From NCBI GenBank assembly GCA_029262795.1, contig JAJCYT010000023.1, forward strand, positions 1 to 64,000: a stretch of DNA of 64,000 bases. The letters run 5' to 3'. Below the pieces are notes generated by a model that did not search any database, was not told where the DNA came from, and saw only the letters and a program-made list of their open reading frames with translations. Positions 51,976-59,243 of this stretch are shown in pieces (position 1 is the first letter of the stretch; every line of letters starts with the position of its first letter). This DNA is from Candidatus Fraserbacteria bacterium (GTDB lineage: Bacteria; Bipolaricaulota; Bipolaricaulia; RBG-16-55-9; JAJCYT01). The translations under genes were made by a program, and so were the position numbers.

Positions 51976-53154
51976 ATGGAATTCAAGAATCTCTTGCTCA
52001 TACTAGGATTTCTTATCGGTGTTACGCTCTTATCAATTGCTTTCAGCCAGATAAGTCACACTGAATCTGGTCCAGCGCTTGGTGCGCTTGCTGATGAACT
52101 TCAAATGGCACTTGAGGAGGCATTCGAGACTCAAAGCAATGATGCATCTGGAGCCATTTTGTACGTGGATGGTGCCAGACGTGGGGTCTGGGTGGGCGCG
52201 GTTGGATTGGGAAATATCGAAGAGTCTGTGCCCTTGGAAATTTCTGATAGATTTCGAGCAGGAAGCATCATGAAGCCTTTTGTCGCATTGGTGATTCTTC
52301 AGCTTCTTGAAGAAGGAAAACTATCTCTGGAAGATACCATGCCTGATGTGCTACCGCAGGCAGTTTCTTCCAAATTCCTAAATAGCGAGAAAATTACGAT
52401 TCGCATGTTGCTTAACCATACGAGCGGCATCGCTGAGTTTTTAAATGGTACAGGGGTGTTCGAGGAAATTGTTGCCAATCCTGCAAGGGTTTGGCGTGAT
52501 GATGAATGGTTTGATAGCGCTGCAGCACAAGATCCTTTCTTTGCGCCTGGAGAAGGCTGGGCCTACTCTAACACTGATTATGTTCTGCTAGGTCAAGTTA
52601 TTGAGCAGGCCACTGGGCAGCCTTGGCGCGAAGCCATTCGCAAACGAATCTTAGCACCACTGCAACTTGATATGACCTTACTGCCGGAGCCAGGCGACAC
52701 TTCTATATCTGGAAATTATGCACATGGTTACATGAACCTGGATGGACAGGTCATGGATGTCACTGCATTTGATCCATCAATGGCAGGCGCATCAGGAGGA
52801 AGCGCGCTGGTCACTTCAGTCAAAGATCTTGCAAGATTCCTTAAAGCAATAGTGACAGGTGAGCTTCTCCAATCTCGCGCGTTGTCGAGTGAGATGCAGC
52901 AGTTTGTGGATGCTCCTGACATCGGAGGCGCAGTTGGCTACGGTTTGGGGCTACAACTCTTCGAATGGCCAGGGGGTGTCAAAGCGATTGGGCACGGAGG
53001 AGGAACTGCAGGATACAGATCGCTAGCCGTCTACCTTCCTGAGCATGGAATTACAATTGTTACGATGCAAAATGACATGGAGAGTGACCTGGGGCAGATA
53101 ATCTTCCCCATCTTAAAACTCCTAATACCAGGATTTGACGCAGGATCGCAATAA
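51976..53154 (+). CDS. Serine hydrolase, beta-lactamase/esterase (class C) family
   Basis: A 392-residue protein with an N-terminal hydrophobic segment (NLLLILGFLIGVTLLSIAF), probably a signal peptide or membrane anchor. The active site is complete: S-x-x-K in RAGSIMKPFVAL near residue 97, YSNTDY near residue 197 (Y-x-N) and HGGGTAGY near residue 339 (H-x-G). These match class C beta-lactamase-like D-aminopeptidases and esterases. AGGAG precedes the ATG. It begins a segment (51976-57572) with repeated elements and differing codon flavour, suggesting recent acquisition. A beta-lactam role is not implied. Confidence 0.88.
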   Translation: MEFKNLLLILGFLIGVTLLSIAFSQISHTESGPALGALADELQMALEEAFETQSNDASGAILYVDGARRGVWVGAVGLGNIEESVPLEISDRFRAGSIMKPFVALVILQLLEEGKLSLEDTMPDVLPQAVSSKFLNSEKITIRMLLNHTSGIAEFLNGTGVFEEIVANPARVWRDDEWFDSAAAQDPFFAPGEGWAYSNTDYVLLGQVIEQATGQPWREAIRKRILAPLQLDMTLLPEPGDTSISGNYAHGYMNLDGQVMDVTAFDPSMAGASGGSALVTSVKDLARFLKAIVTGELLQSRALSSEMQQFVDAPDIGGAVGYGLGLQLFEWPGGVKAIGHGGGTAGYRSLAVYLPEHGITIVTMQNDMESDLGQIIFPILKLLIPGFDAGSQ

Positions 53155-53170
53155 GGAATTAGCTAAGAAC

Positions 53171-53195
53171 TGTCCCATAAAGTAATTATTGGACA
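53171..53195. repeat. Inverted repeat, TGTCCCATAA family, degenerate copy
   Basis: TGTCCCATAA ... TTATTGGACA with one mismatch, matching the exact 25-bp forms at 55483 and 57349. It starts 17 bases after the serine hydrolase stop. A second small palindrome GTTTCAT-tt-ATGAAAC lies at 53218-53233. Confidence 0.65.
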
Positions 53196-53337
53196 GATTC
53201 CTGCGCGGTTCGTTCCAGTTTCATTTATGAAACAGTCGCGGTCTTACTGTTGCACACAATGAGACGGGTATTATTCTCACGAAGATTGACTGAGGCCAGT
53301 CACGATACGAATCTCGTAATTCCATTTCCACAATTAC

Positions 53338-53366
53338 TTCGCAATCCCATACACCTCGGATAGAAT
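53338..53366 (+). promoter_or_regulatory. Candidate promoter of the cyclase gene
   Basis: TTCGCA (53338-53343), 17-bp spacer and TAGAAT (53361-53366), followed by AAAGGAG at 53383-53389 and the ATG at 53396. Confidence 0.45.
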
Positions 53367-53395
53367 AGATGCCATCCAATTCAAAGGAGTACTCG

Positions 53396-55330
53396 ATGGG
53401 TGAAGGCGAACGGCGTCTTGCCGCTATTATGTTTACAGATCTGGTTGGGTACTCAGCTCTTACCCAGCAGAATGAGGCATTGGCTCTGGAGCTTGTAAAT
53501 ACAAAACGCCAGTTGCTCAATCCATTACTAGATCAACATAAAGGCACGTTGATCAAAACAATGGGAGACGGGTTTTTGGTCGAGTTCTCAAGCGCACTCC
53601 AAGCTGTTCAATGCGCCATGGGAGTTCAGAGCATGCTCCAAGGCTACAACAGCTCTCAAGCTCATGAGCGTAAGATAAATCTTCGCATCGGAATTCACCT
53701 AGGTGATGTTGAATTTCGAGATAGCGATGTCTTTGGGGACGGCGTCAACATTGCATCACGCATTGAGCCACTCGCGGAACCAGGTGGGATATGCATTTCA
53801 GAAGATGTTGCCCGCCAGGTTCGCAACAAAGTTGATGTTGATTTAGAAAGCTTAGGGCACCCCGAACTTAAGAATATCGAAGGGAGCTTTGAGGTTTTCA
53901 AACTCAAACTTCAAGCTGCAACGCCCGCACAATCGGAAAGCAGAGATCTTTCAAAATCTATCGCAGTTCTCCCCTTTGAGAACATGAGTGCCGATCCCGA
54001 CAATGAGTATTTTTCAGATGGCATTACTGAAGATATCATCGCACAGCTAGCCAAGATTGGAGATTTGAAGGTCATTTCCCGCACCTCGATAATGAAGTAC
54101 AAAAACACCCAACGAAACCTCCGTGAAGTGGGAGCTGAATTGGGTGTCGGGACTGTGCTCGAAGGTAGCGTCCGCAGAGCTGGTAATGATGTGCGAATTG
54201 TCGCTCAGCTCATCAAGACTGAGACGGACGAACATCTCTGGGCAGATACCTATGATCGAGAGTTAACAAATATTTTTGAAATTCAGAGCGACGTGGCAAA
54301 GCAGATCGCCGCTGCCCTAAAAGCTCATGTATCAAGTGAAGTTGAAGCTCGGATTGAGCAAAAGCCGACCCAGAATATTGAGGCATATCAGCTTTATCTT
54401 CAAGGTGTTGAGCTTTGGAATCAGCGTGACCTTGACTCTCTCAGCAAAGCAAAAGAGATATTTGAAAAAGCCATCGAGTTAGATCCTGATTATGCGTTGG
54501 CCTATGTCGGCTTGGCCAATGTCAATCAAACATTTTCCAATTTTGCCCAAGTTCCCCCCAGGGAACTCTATCCTGAATCGATCAAGGCACTTGAACGCGC
54601 CCTTGAAATTGATCCGAGTCTTGGGGAAGCAATAGCAACTCGGGCTACGATCAAGGCCACATACGAGTGGGATTGGGAGGGTGCAGAAGCGGACTTCAAG
54701 CGCGCAATTGAAATGACACCCAACGCAGCCAACATCTATTACTGGTATGGATTCACCATCCAGCATCAAGGAAGAGGAGAAGAGGCCATTAATCTTCTAG
54801 AGCAAGCTTTGGAACTCGATCCGCTATCACTGATGATTCAGCTCAATATCATTCGTTACAGGTATCAACTTTCGAAGTCAGAAATAGAGATTGAGAAAAC
54901 AAGAGATTTTCTCGCTCAACATCCCCATTTTGGAATGGCCAAGTTCTATCTAGCCATAGCGCTGACGACTCACGGCAAATATGATGAAGCGCTGAGAATG
55001 CTCGAAAAGATAATCGAAGAAGATGCAATATCACCGAGCATCACCACGTTCTCTGCGTTTAATGCCGCAAAACTCGGAGACCGCGGCAAGGCTTTCGAAC
55101 ATTTAAGCCATTTGCTCGAACAGTTCTCAGATACCTACGTCTCGCCAGCATTCATTGCGCTTGCTTATTTGGGGCTTGAGGATTACGAAAAAGCGCTGGA
55201 CTGGTTTTACAAAGGCTATGAACTGAAAGATGACTGGCTTCGAGTTATCAACATAGGCTCATTTTATGATCCAATTCGAGAGCATCCTAGATTCCAAGAA
55301 TTACTACAGAAAATAGGTTTAGCAGACTGA
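53396..55330 (+). CDS. Class III adenylate/guanylate cyclase with TolB-like and TPR domains
   Basis: A 644-residue protein. The cyclase core reads AAIMFTDLVGYSAL (metal-binding Asp), HKGTLIKTMGDGFLVEFSSA, LRIGIHLGDVEFRDSDVFGDGVNIASRI, and GGICISEDVARQV. After residue about 185 comes a TolB/FlgO-like domain with SIAVLPFENMSADPDNEYFSDG and EGSVRRAGNDVRIVAQLI. The final 300 residues are tetratricopeptide repeats (AKEIFEKAIELDPDYALAYVG, and AINLLEQALELDPLSLMIQL). Such soluble cyclases are common in Acidobacteria and rhizobia. The start is set by AAAGGAG six bases upstream. Metal-binding and substrate residues appear intact, so cAMP formation is plausible. Its stop is followed at once by a broken second cyclase start. 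Confidence 0.88.
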   Translation: MGEGERRLAAIMFTDLVGYSALTQQNEALALELVNTKRQLLNPLLDQHKGTLIKTMGDGFLVEFSSALQAVQCAMGVQSMLQGYNSSQAHERKINLRIGIHLGDVEFRDSDVFGDGVNIASRIEPLAEPGGICISEDVARQVRNKVDVDLESLGHPELKNIEGSFEVFKLKLQAATPAQSESRDLSKSIAVLPFENMSADPDNEYFSDGITEDIIAQLAKIGDLKVISRTSIMKYKNTQRNLREVGAELGVGTVLEGSVRRAGNDVRIVAQLIKTETDEHLWADTYDRELTNIFEIQSDVAKQIAAALKAHVSSEVEARIEQKPTQNIEAYQLYLQGVELWNQRDLDSLSKAKEIFEKAIELDPDYALAYVGLANVNQTFSNFAQVPPRELYPESIKALERALEIDPSLGEAIATRATIKATYEWDWEGAEADFKRAIEMTPNAANIYYWYGFTIQHQGRGEEAINLLEQALELDPLSLMIQLNIIRYRYQLSKSEIEIEKTRDFLAQHPHFGMAKFYLAIALTTHGKYDEALRMLEKIIEEDAISPSITTFSAFNAAKLGDRGKAFEHLSHLLEQFSDTYVSPAFIALAYLGLEDYEKALDWFYKGYELKDDWLRVINIGSFYDPIREHPRFQELLQKIGLAD

Positions 55331-55497
55331 TGACTTCCGAACGCCTCCTCGCCGCTATTATGTTCACAGATCTGGTCGGCTTTTGGCTCTCACCCGGCAG
55401 AACAAGGCTGGACTGTAAGTACTGCCTTTGCCGCCGTGCCGTGAAACATCCGTCATCAAACTGTTTCATGCAATCGCAAACATGTCCCATAAGTTAA
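55330..55497 (+). pseudogene. Truncated second cyclase copy
   Basis: An ATG at 55330, sharing a base with the cyclase stop, opens a 55-codon frame beginning MTSERLLAAIMFTDLVGFW. The first 17 residues match the N-terminus of the intact cyclase (ERRLAAIMFTDLVGY), and the DNA stays recognisable to about 55424 (CTCTTACCCAGCAGAA-like), but the reading frame has shifted after TDLVG. The remainder is unrelated and the frame ends inside the inverted repeat at 55483. This looks like a recombination or deletion remnant, not a working gene. Confidence 0.7.
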
Positions 55498-55608
55498 TTA
55501 TGGGACATTCGCTTACTCACTGAAACCCGCTTAGTATCGAACTTTCTTGTCATTGTCGTTTGGCAATTTACTGTCCCATAACATGCTATTTTGCGTAGTT
55601 ATGGGACA
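55483..55608. repeat. Inverted-repeat pair, TGTCCCATAA family, copy 2
   Basis: A 25-bp inverted repeat TGTCCCATAA-5 nt-TTATGGGACA (55483-55507) is followed after 64 bp by a 37-bp inverted repeat TGTCCCATAAC ... GTTATGGGACA (55572-55608). The same 25-bp then 37-bp arrangement recurs at 57349-57481, with shared text between (TTTCTT and TGCTTA/CGCTTA blocks). Confidence 0.75.
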
Positions 55609-55833
55609 ACATCAACCAAATTTCAGATCAGAAAAAACAGGGTATTTTTCATTCACAATCGTCCAATTTCGAGGTCTATCGAATTGCCTAAGAATTGGCG
55701 TTTAAGGCTTTGTAGAACAACTCTCGTCATGAAACAAATAGAGCAGACCGAGGGGAATTCCCTTGGTCTGCCCTTGAATCCAATCAAGTTCGTTGACCAA
55801 CGATATAAGTTCTATTGCGTAGGGCTTCCGAGA
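55498..55833. other. Gene-less region downstream of the cyclase remnant
   Basis: Holds the end of the inverted-repeat pair above, AT-rich text and a terminator hairpin at 55743. No frame here looks like a gene. Confidence 0.55.
55743..55771 (-). terminator. Terminator of the NHL/dockerin-like gene
   Basis: GCAGACCGAGGG pairs with CCCTTGGTCTGC (one G-T pair) around a short GAATT loop. On the minus strand it is followed by TCTATTTGTTT, about 60 bases beyond the stop at 55834. Confidence 0.65.
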
Positions 55834-57111
55834 TCAAAGCCCGCCACAGAACTTCTGAATCCGGTGGTTCCTCGAATCAAGCACATACACAGTGCCTAGA
55901 TCCACCGCCAAACCACCCATCATGCCAAAGTCAATCCCTTGGCTCATGCCGCTGCTAAACTGACCATTGCCCGTGCCAACGCTCCCCCACTTGGCGACAA
56001 ACTGGCCAGTGGTGTCAAATTTCTGAATGCGGTAATTGCCATTATCAAAGACAAAGACATTGCCAAAGAGGTCTACCGACAAATCTCTGGGGCCACGCCA
56101 CCCAAACTGTCCATCACCGCTGCCTTTGCTGCCCCACGTGGTCAGCAAAGTGCCATTGGCGTCATACTTGTGGATTTTGTTGTTCGTGGGGTCGGTCGTA
56201 TAAATGTTACCTTCAATGTCCACAGCTATACCAGAGGGGTCATAACTAGAGCCTGAGAGATTAAACACCCATTTGCGCAGGAAGTTGCCATTGTTGTCAA
56301 ATTTTTGAATGTTGCTCAAGTTAGTGGCATAAACGTTGCCTTCAGTGTCCACGGCCAAACTGCCGGGAGATCCCCAAAATTGACCATCGCTACTGCCATG
56401 ACTGCCCCATTTGGTAACGAATTTACCATTGGCGTCGAGCTTCTGAATCCCGCTCATATCCTGATCAGCGATAAAGATGTTGCCTGAGCCGTCTATGACC
56501 ATATCGTTCGCAATGCGAAACTTGCCATCCCCGCTGCCGGAAGTATCCCACTTGGCAAGTAGCACACCATTGGGGTCATACTTCTTGATGCCATCAAAAA
56601 ATTCCACCTTCGGTTGCCCGCCGACAAATTCTGATGTGATTTGGTGCCCGGCAATATAGACGTTGCCCACATGATCCACCGCTAGAGCCGTGTCTGGCGA
56701 ATGCCACTTGCTGACGAAAGTGCCCGGCGCAGCCTTTTCAACCGGCAAGAGAAATCCTACCCATTCGATGCACTCCACCGGAAGCGAAGCTTCAGGATCA
56801 TCGCCCATGAGAGGTGGTCTGACGGATTCAGCCGTGATCCACATTTGAATCAGGCTTAGGATGGATTCATCCGTAATCACTTCACCATCGGGCATGGCCT
56901 CGCCCAGAATCCATATCTGTATGGCGTTGAGAATTTCAGTGTCATCCAGCACGCGGTTTTGATTTTCATCCAAAGCGGAAGCCATTGTTTGAACTTGCTG
57001 GTCAACACTGGATTGTGCGTTGGAAATGAGATCGAATGGCGCAAGCAATAATGTCAAGCACAATAAGCTTGTAATGATTGAGTAACGAAACGTTTGGAAA
57101 ACCTGCCTCAT
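55834..57111 (-). CDS. Exported NHL-repeat protein with N-terminal EF-hand/dockerin-like module
   Basis: A 425-residue protein. A signal peptide (SIITSLLCLTLLLAPFDLIS then NAQS) is followed at residues about 45-95 by a module with two calcium-type loops: DENQNRVLDDTEILNAIQIW and ITDESILSLIQMWI. This module is shared with the beta-helix protein at 32842. Then come NHL blades, each about 50 residues, such as DMVIDGSGNIFIADQDMSGIQ, GIAVDIEGNIYTTDPTN, and DLSVDLFGNVFVFDNGN with QKFDTTGQFVAKWGS repeated after each. The blades suit a six-bladed propeller. The module could anchor or dimerise the protein, but no partner cohesin-type protein is visible here. Confidence 0.78.
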   Translation of the reverse strand: MRQVFQTFRYSIITSLLCLTLLLAPFDLISNAQSSVDQQVQTMASALDENQNRVLDDTEILNAIQIWILGEAMPDGEVITDESILSLIQMWITAESVRPPLMGDDPEASLPVECIEWVGFLLPVEKAAPGTFVSKWHSPDTALAVDHVGNVYIAGHQITSEFVGGQPKVEFFDGIKKYDPNGVLLAKWDTSGSGDGKFRIANDMVIDGSGNIFIADQDMSGIQKLDANGKFVTKWGSHGSSDGQFWGSPGSLAVDTEGNVYATNLSNIQKFDNNGNFLRKWVFNLSGSSYDPSGIAVDIEGNIYTTDPTNNKIHKYDANGTLLTTWGSKGSGDGQFGWRGPRDLSVDLFGNVFVFDNGNYRIQKFDTTGQFVAKWGSVGTGNGQFSSGMSQGIDFGMMGGLAVDLGTVYVLDSRNHRIQKFCGGL

Positions 57112-57572
57112 GAAAACCCTTTCGAGATTCTAACCCTGAGCCACTGGATTTAAGTTGATGGAGTTCTTAGAACAATTCTTTGTCGGAGGAGTGACTGAGT
57201 GTGAGGCGTGGGAAGATCCCTGGTCACAAATGAGCAAAATCATCAGGAACGAGGAGTCGAAAGATGACAGCCAAAACACCGCACTGGTTACAATTTCTAT
57301 TTCCAGCCATTATACCCGTATGCTCCAACTAATACATGCATCCACAAATGTCCCATAAATCAATTATGGGACACCTATCAAAACCCAAGAATCTGCTTAA
57401 ATTCTAGCTTTCTTCTGATCTAACATTTCGATCTTGATTTCAGCTGTCCCAAAACTGGGTATTTATGGCAGATAGGGGACAAAGTATTTATGTTATTTCC
57501 CGTAATCTATATTATCTACCTGGAAAGAATTAGTGTTCTAATTTCTCTTACTGTTTGAGACAGGAGGCATCG
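57112..57572. other. Gene-less region with second inverted-repeat pair
   Basis: Upstream of the NHL gene on one side and the HicB-like gene on the other. A 67-codon frame at 57155-57358 has no ribosome site or recognisable sequence and is probably not a gene. The rest contains the TGTCCC repeat pair and AT-rich promoter-like sequence. Confidence 0.5.
57349..57481. repeat. Inverted-repeat pair, TGTCCCATAA family, copy 3
   Basis: 25-bp TGTCCCATAA-ATCAA-TTATGGGACA (57349-57373), then after 71 bp a 37-bp element TGTCCC ... GGGACA (57445-57481) of the same length as in copy 2 but with a weaker stem. Confidence 0.7.
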
Positions 57573-57767
57573 ATGACACCGTTACGATTCACGCTGATTT
57601 ATTGGATGAGCGACAACCAATGGCAGGGCAAACTGATGGAACATCCAGATATTCGAGCCGAGGCTGACAGTTTGGAAGCGCTCCAGCACGCCATTAAAAT
57701 CAATTTCATGCAAAAAGTGATGGCTGACGTTCCAGAGGACCATGCTGTCCGTACGATTATGATTTAA
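57573..57767 (+). CDS. HicB-like small protein
   Basis: A 64-residue protein starting at ATG 57573 with AGGAGG five to six bases upstream. It has the beta-beta-beta-alpha pattern of the HicB antitoxin N-domain: FTLIYWMSDNQWQGKLMEHPD, then IRAEADSLEALQHAIKINF. It lacks the DNA-binding extension of most HicB antitoxins and no HicA toxin is adjacent, so a toxin-antitoxin role is not supported. It may be a single-domain HicB-like protein or a relic. Confidence 0.55.
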   Translation: MTPLRFTLIYWMSDNQWQGKLMEHPDIRAEADSLEALQHAIKINFMQKVMADVPEDHAVRTIMI

Positions 57768-57850
57768 GCGCCTTCTGCTTTAAAATTCGCAAAACTCACT
57801 GAAATCATTACAATTGATAATTATTTAAACTCATTTTGTAAAGGGCTTTG

Positions 57851-58450
57851 ATGAACAACCGAAGATTACGACGCAGCAAACATGTGAATTATAAGTACGA
57901 TGCAGATATTAAATCTGAGACCACACTGTACGACCTTGTGGAGTCGAAAGAAAAACCGATGATTTTGATTCTGGATCAAATCACGGACCCGCACAACTTG
58001 GGTGCCAGTATGCGCAGCGCCGACGCTGCGGGTGCGGATGTGGTGGTTGTGCCGCGTAATCGTTCGGCTTCGTTAAACACCACGGTACGACGGATTGCCA
58101 GTGGTGCGGCTGAAAGCATCGCCTATGTTGAAGTCACCAACCTGGCCAGAATGATGCGCGAATTAAAGCAATATGGCGTGTTTGTGCTCGGCACTGCCGA
58201 TGAAGCTGAAAAATCAGTTTACGACGTGGATTTGGACTGCCCCCTAGCCTTGGTTATGGGATCAGAAGACGAAGGCCTGCGCCGCCTCACCCAGGAAACG
58301 TGTGATGAACTGGTGCATATTCCCATGTTTGGCGCGGTATCCTGCCTCAATGTGTCCGTGGCGGCAGGCGTATGCCTGTTTGAAGCACGTCGTCAACGCG
58401 GGGCCACCCCTGTGCCTCAAGGCCGTAGCCTGAAGCTAAAAAAACCGTAA
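57851..58450 (+). CDS. SpoU/TrmH-family RNA 2'-O-ribose methyltransferase
   Basis: A 199-residue SPOUT methyltransferase. The trefoil-knot motifs are ILDQITDPHNLGASMRSADAAGADVVVVP (motif 1), LALVMGSEDEGLRRL (motif 2) and IPMFGAVSCLNVSVAAGVCLFEARRQR (motif 3), typical of RlmB/TrmH. The L30e-like N-terminal RNA-binding domain of RlmB is missing: only about 35 residues precede the catalytic domain. It may use a shorter RNA-binding tail or a partner. AAGGGC before ATG 57851 is a weak ribosome site. It is monocistronic here. Confidence 0.9.
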   Translation: MNNRRLRRSKHVNYKYDADIKSETTLYDLVESKEKPMILILDQITDPHNLGASMRSADAAGADVVVVPRNRSASLNTTVRRIASGAAESIAYVEVTNLARMMRELKQYGVFVLGTADEAEKSVYDVDLDCPLALVMGSEDEGLRRLTQETCDELVHIPMFGAVSCLNVSVAAGVCLFEARRQRGATPVPQGRSLKLKKP

Positions 58451-58812
58451 CCCACTGGTTGGATTCTAAAACAAAGAACCAAACAGGATAAGGCTTTTAG
58501 GCTCACTCCGCCAAACTATTTTTTATAAATCCCTTCGATACTGTTGACCACATCAACGGCTATATAGTCTTATGTGGAGACAAGTGTCTTTTAAACATCT
58601 GTACTGAGTTTATTGACATTCCCATTCTATTATGATATCCTGTTGTTTAGTCTGCAGTTTGAAAGGACACACCTATCAGTTAGTCGTTTCACTCCCATGA
58701 AGTATGGACAACTAAGACACAGGAACAGAAACCCCTATGTTGTGTTTCCCCTTCCATGTGACACATTGCCGTACATTCAAATTTTTTCGCAGACTGAAGG
58801 AGGACACACATC
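58451..58812 (+). other. Upstream region and long leader of cspA
   Basis: No gene. The promoter is at 58613 and the transcript leader is about 165 nt, the length typical of cold-shock mRNAs. The leader has several short self-complementary segments (GAAAC/GTTTC, and GTGTTT/AAACAC-type) that could act as a cold-inducible structure. Other frames here follow the leader, not genes. Confidence 0.5.
58613..58641 (+). promoter_or_regulatory. Promoter of cspA
   Basis: TTGACA (58613-58618), exact 17-bp spacer and TATCCT (58636-58641). The perfect -35 and consensus spacing make this one of the clearest promoters in the window. The cspA ATG is about 165 bases downstream of the predicted start. Confidence 0.7.
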
Positions 58813-59016
58813 ATGGCAAAAGGTACCGTTAAATGGTTTAACGATTCCAAAGGTTTCGGCTTCATCCAACAGGATGATGGCGGCGAAGACGTCTTTGCAC
58901 ACTATTCCAGCATTGCTGCTGAAGGTTACAAATCTTTGAACGAAGGTCAGGCTGTTGAGTTTGACGTCGAACAAGATGGCAAAGGTTTGCGCGCCGTTAA
59001 CATCAAACCTGTATAA
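58813..59016 (+). CDS. cspA: Cold-shock protein, CspA family
   Basis: A 67-residue single OB-fold RNA chaperone with the complete family pattern: [31 protein letters not shown], containing RNP1 (KGFGFI) and RNP2 (VFAHY), and a final [12 protein letters not shown]. It melts RNA secondary structure during cold adaptation or rapid growth. GGAGG about ten bases before the ATG provides the ribosome site. A long leader and a strong terminator bracket this single gene. Confidence 0.96.
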   Translation: MAKGTVKWFNDSKGFGFIQQDDGGEDVFAHYSSIAAEGYKSLNEGQAVEFDVEQDGKGLRAVNIKPV

Positions 59017-59038
59017 AACCATTTTAAAATCGAACTAG

Positions 59039-59077
59039 AAAAAGGCGTCATCTCCGGATGGCGCCTTTTCTTTTTTT
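59039..59077 (+). terminator. Rho-independent terminator of cspA
   Basis: AAAAGGCG-TCATC pairs with GATG-GCGCCTTTT (one G-T pair) around a TCCG loop, followed by CTTTTTTT. It starts about 23 bases after the cspA stop. Confidence 0.9.
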
Positions 59078-59119
59078 ACCTTCAACTAGAACCAAGTATC
59101 ACATTAAAGAATCACCCTA

Positions 59120-59173
59120 CGCAGTCTAATCGTGCCCTCTTAATGATTTAAGAGGGTTGGGAGATTAGAAGCC
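59120..59173 (+). repeat. Intergenic palindromic repeat, copy F
   Basis: CGCAGTCTAATCG, stem GCCCTCTTAA / TTAAGAGGGTT with a TGAT loop, then GGGAGATTAGAAGCC. Compared with copy A the stem base C-G has become T-A on both sides, a compensatory change that keeps pairing. Confidence 0.8.
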
Positions 59174-59243
59174 TTTAATCTTTTTTAAAATTCTTGACTC
59201 TCCCAACTTGCCAACCCCCAATCCCTTTCTCTACGATAGCCCC

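Noticed and set aside
55591-55899. 102-codon frame on the plus strand
   Set aside because: It crosses the terminator and the end of the minus-strand NHL gene and has no start signal.
57155-57358. 67-codon frame near the NHL gene start
   Set aside because: No ribosome site or family match; it runs into an inverted repeat. It may be a relic but cannot be supported.
57573-57767. HicAB toxin-antitoxin locus
   Set aside because: Only a single-domain HicB-like protein is present; there is no HicA frame on either side.
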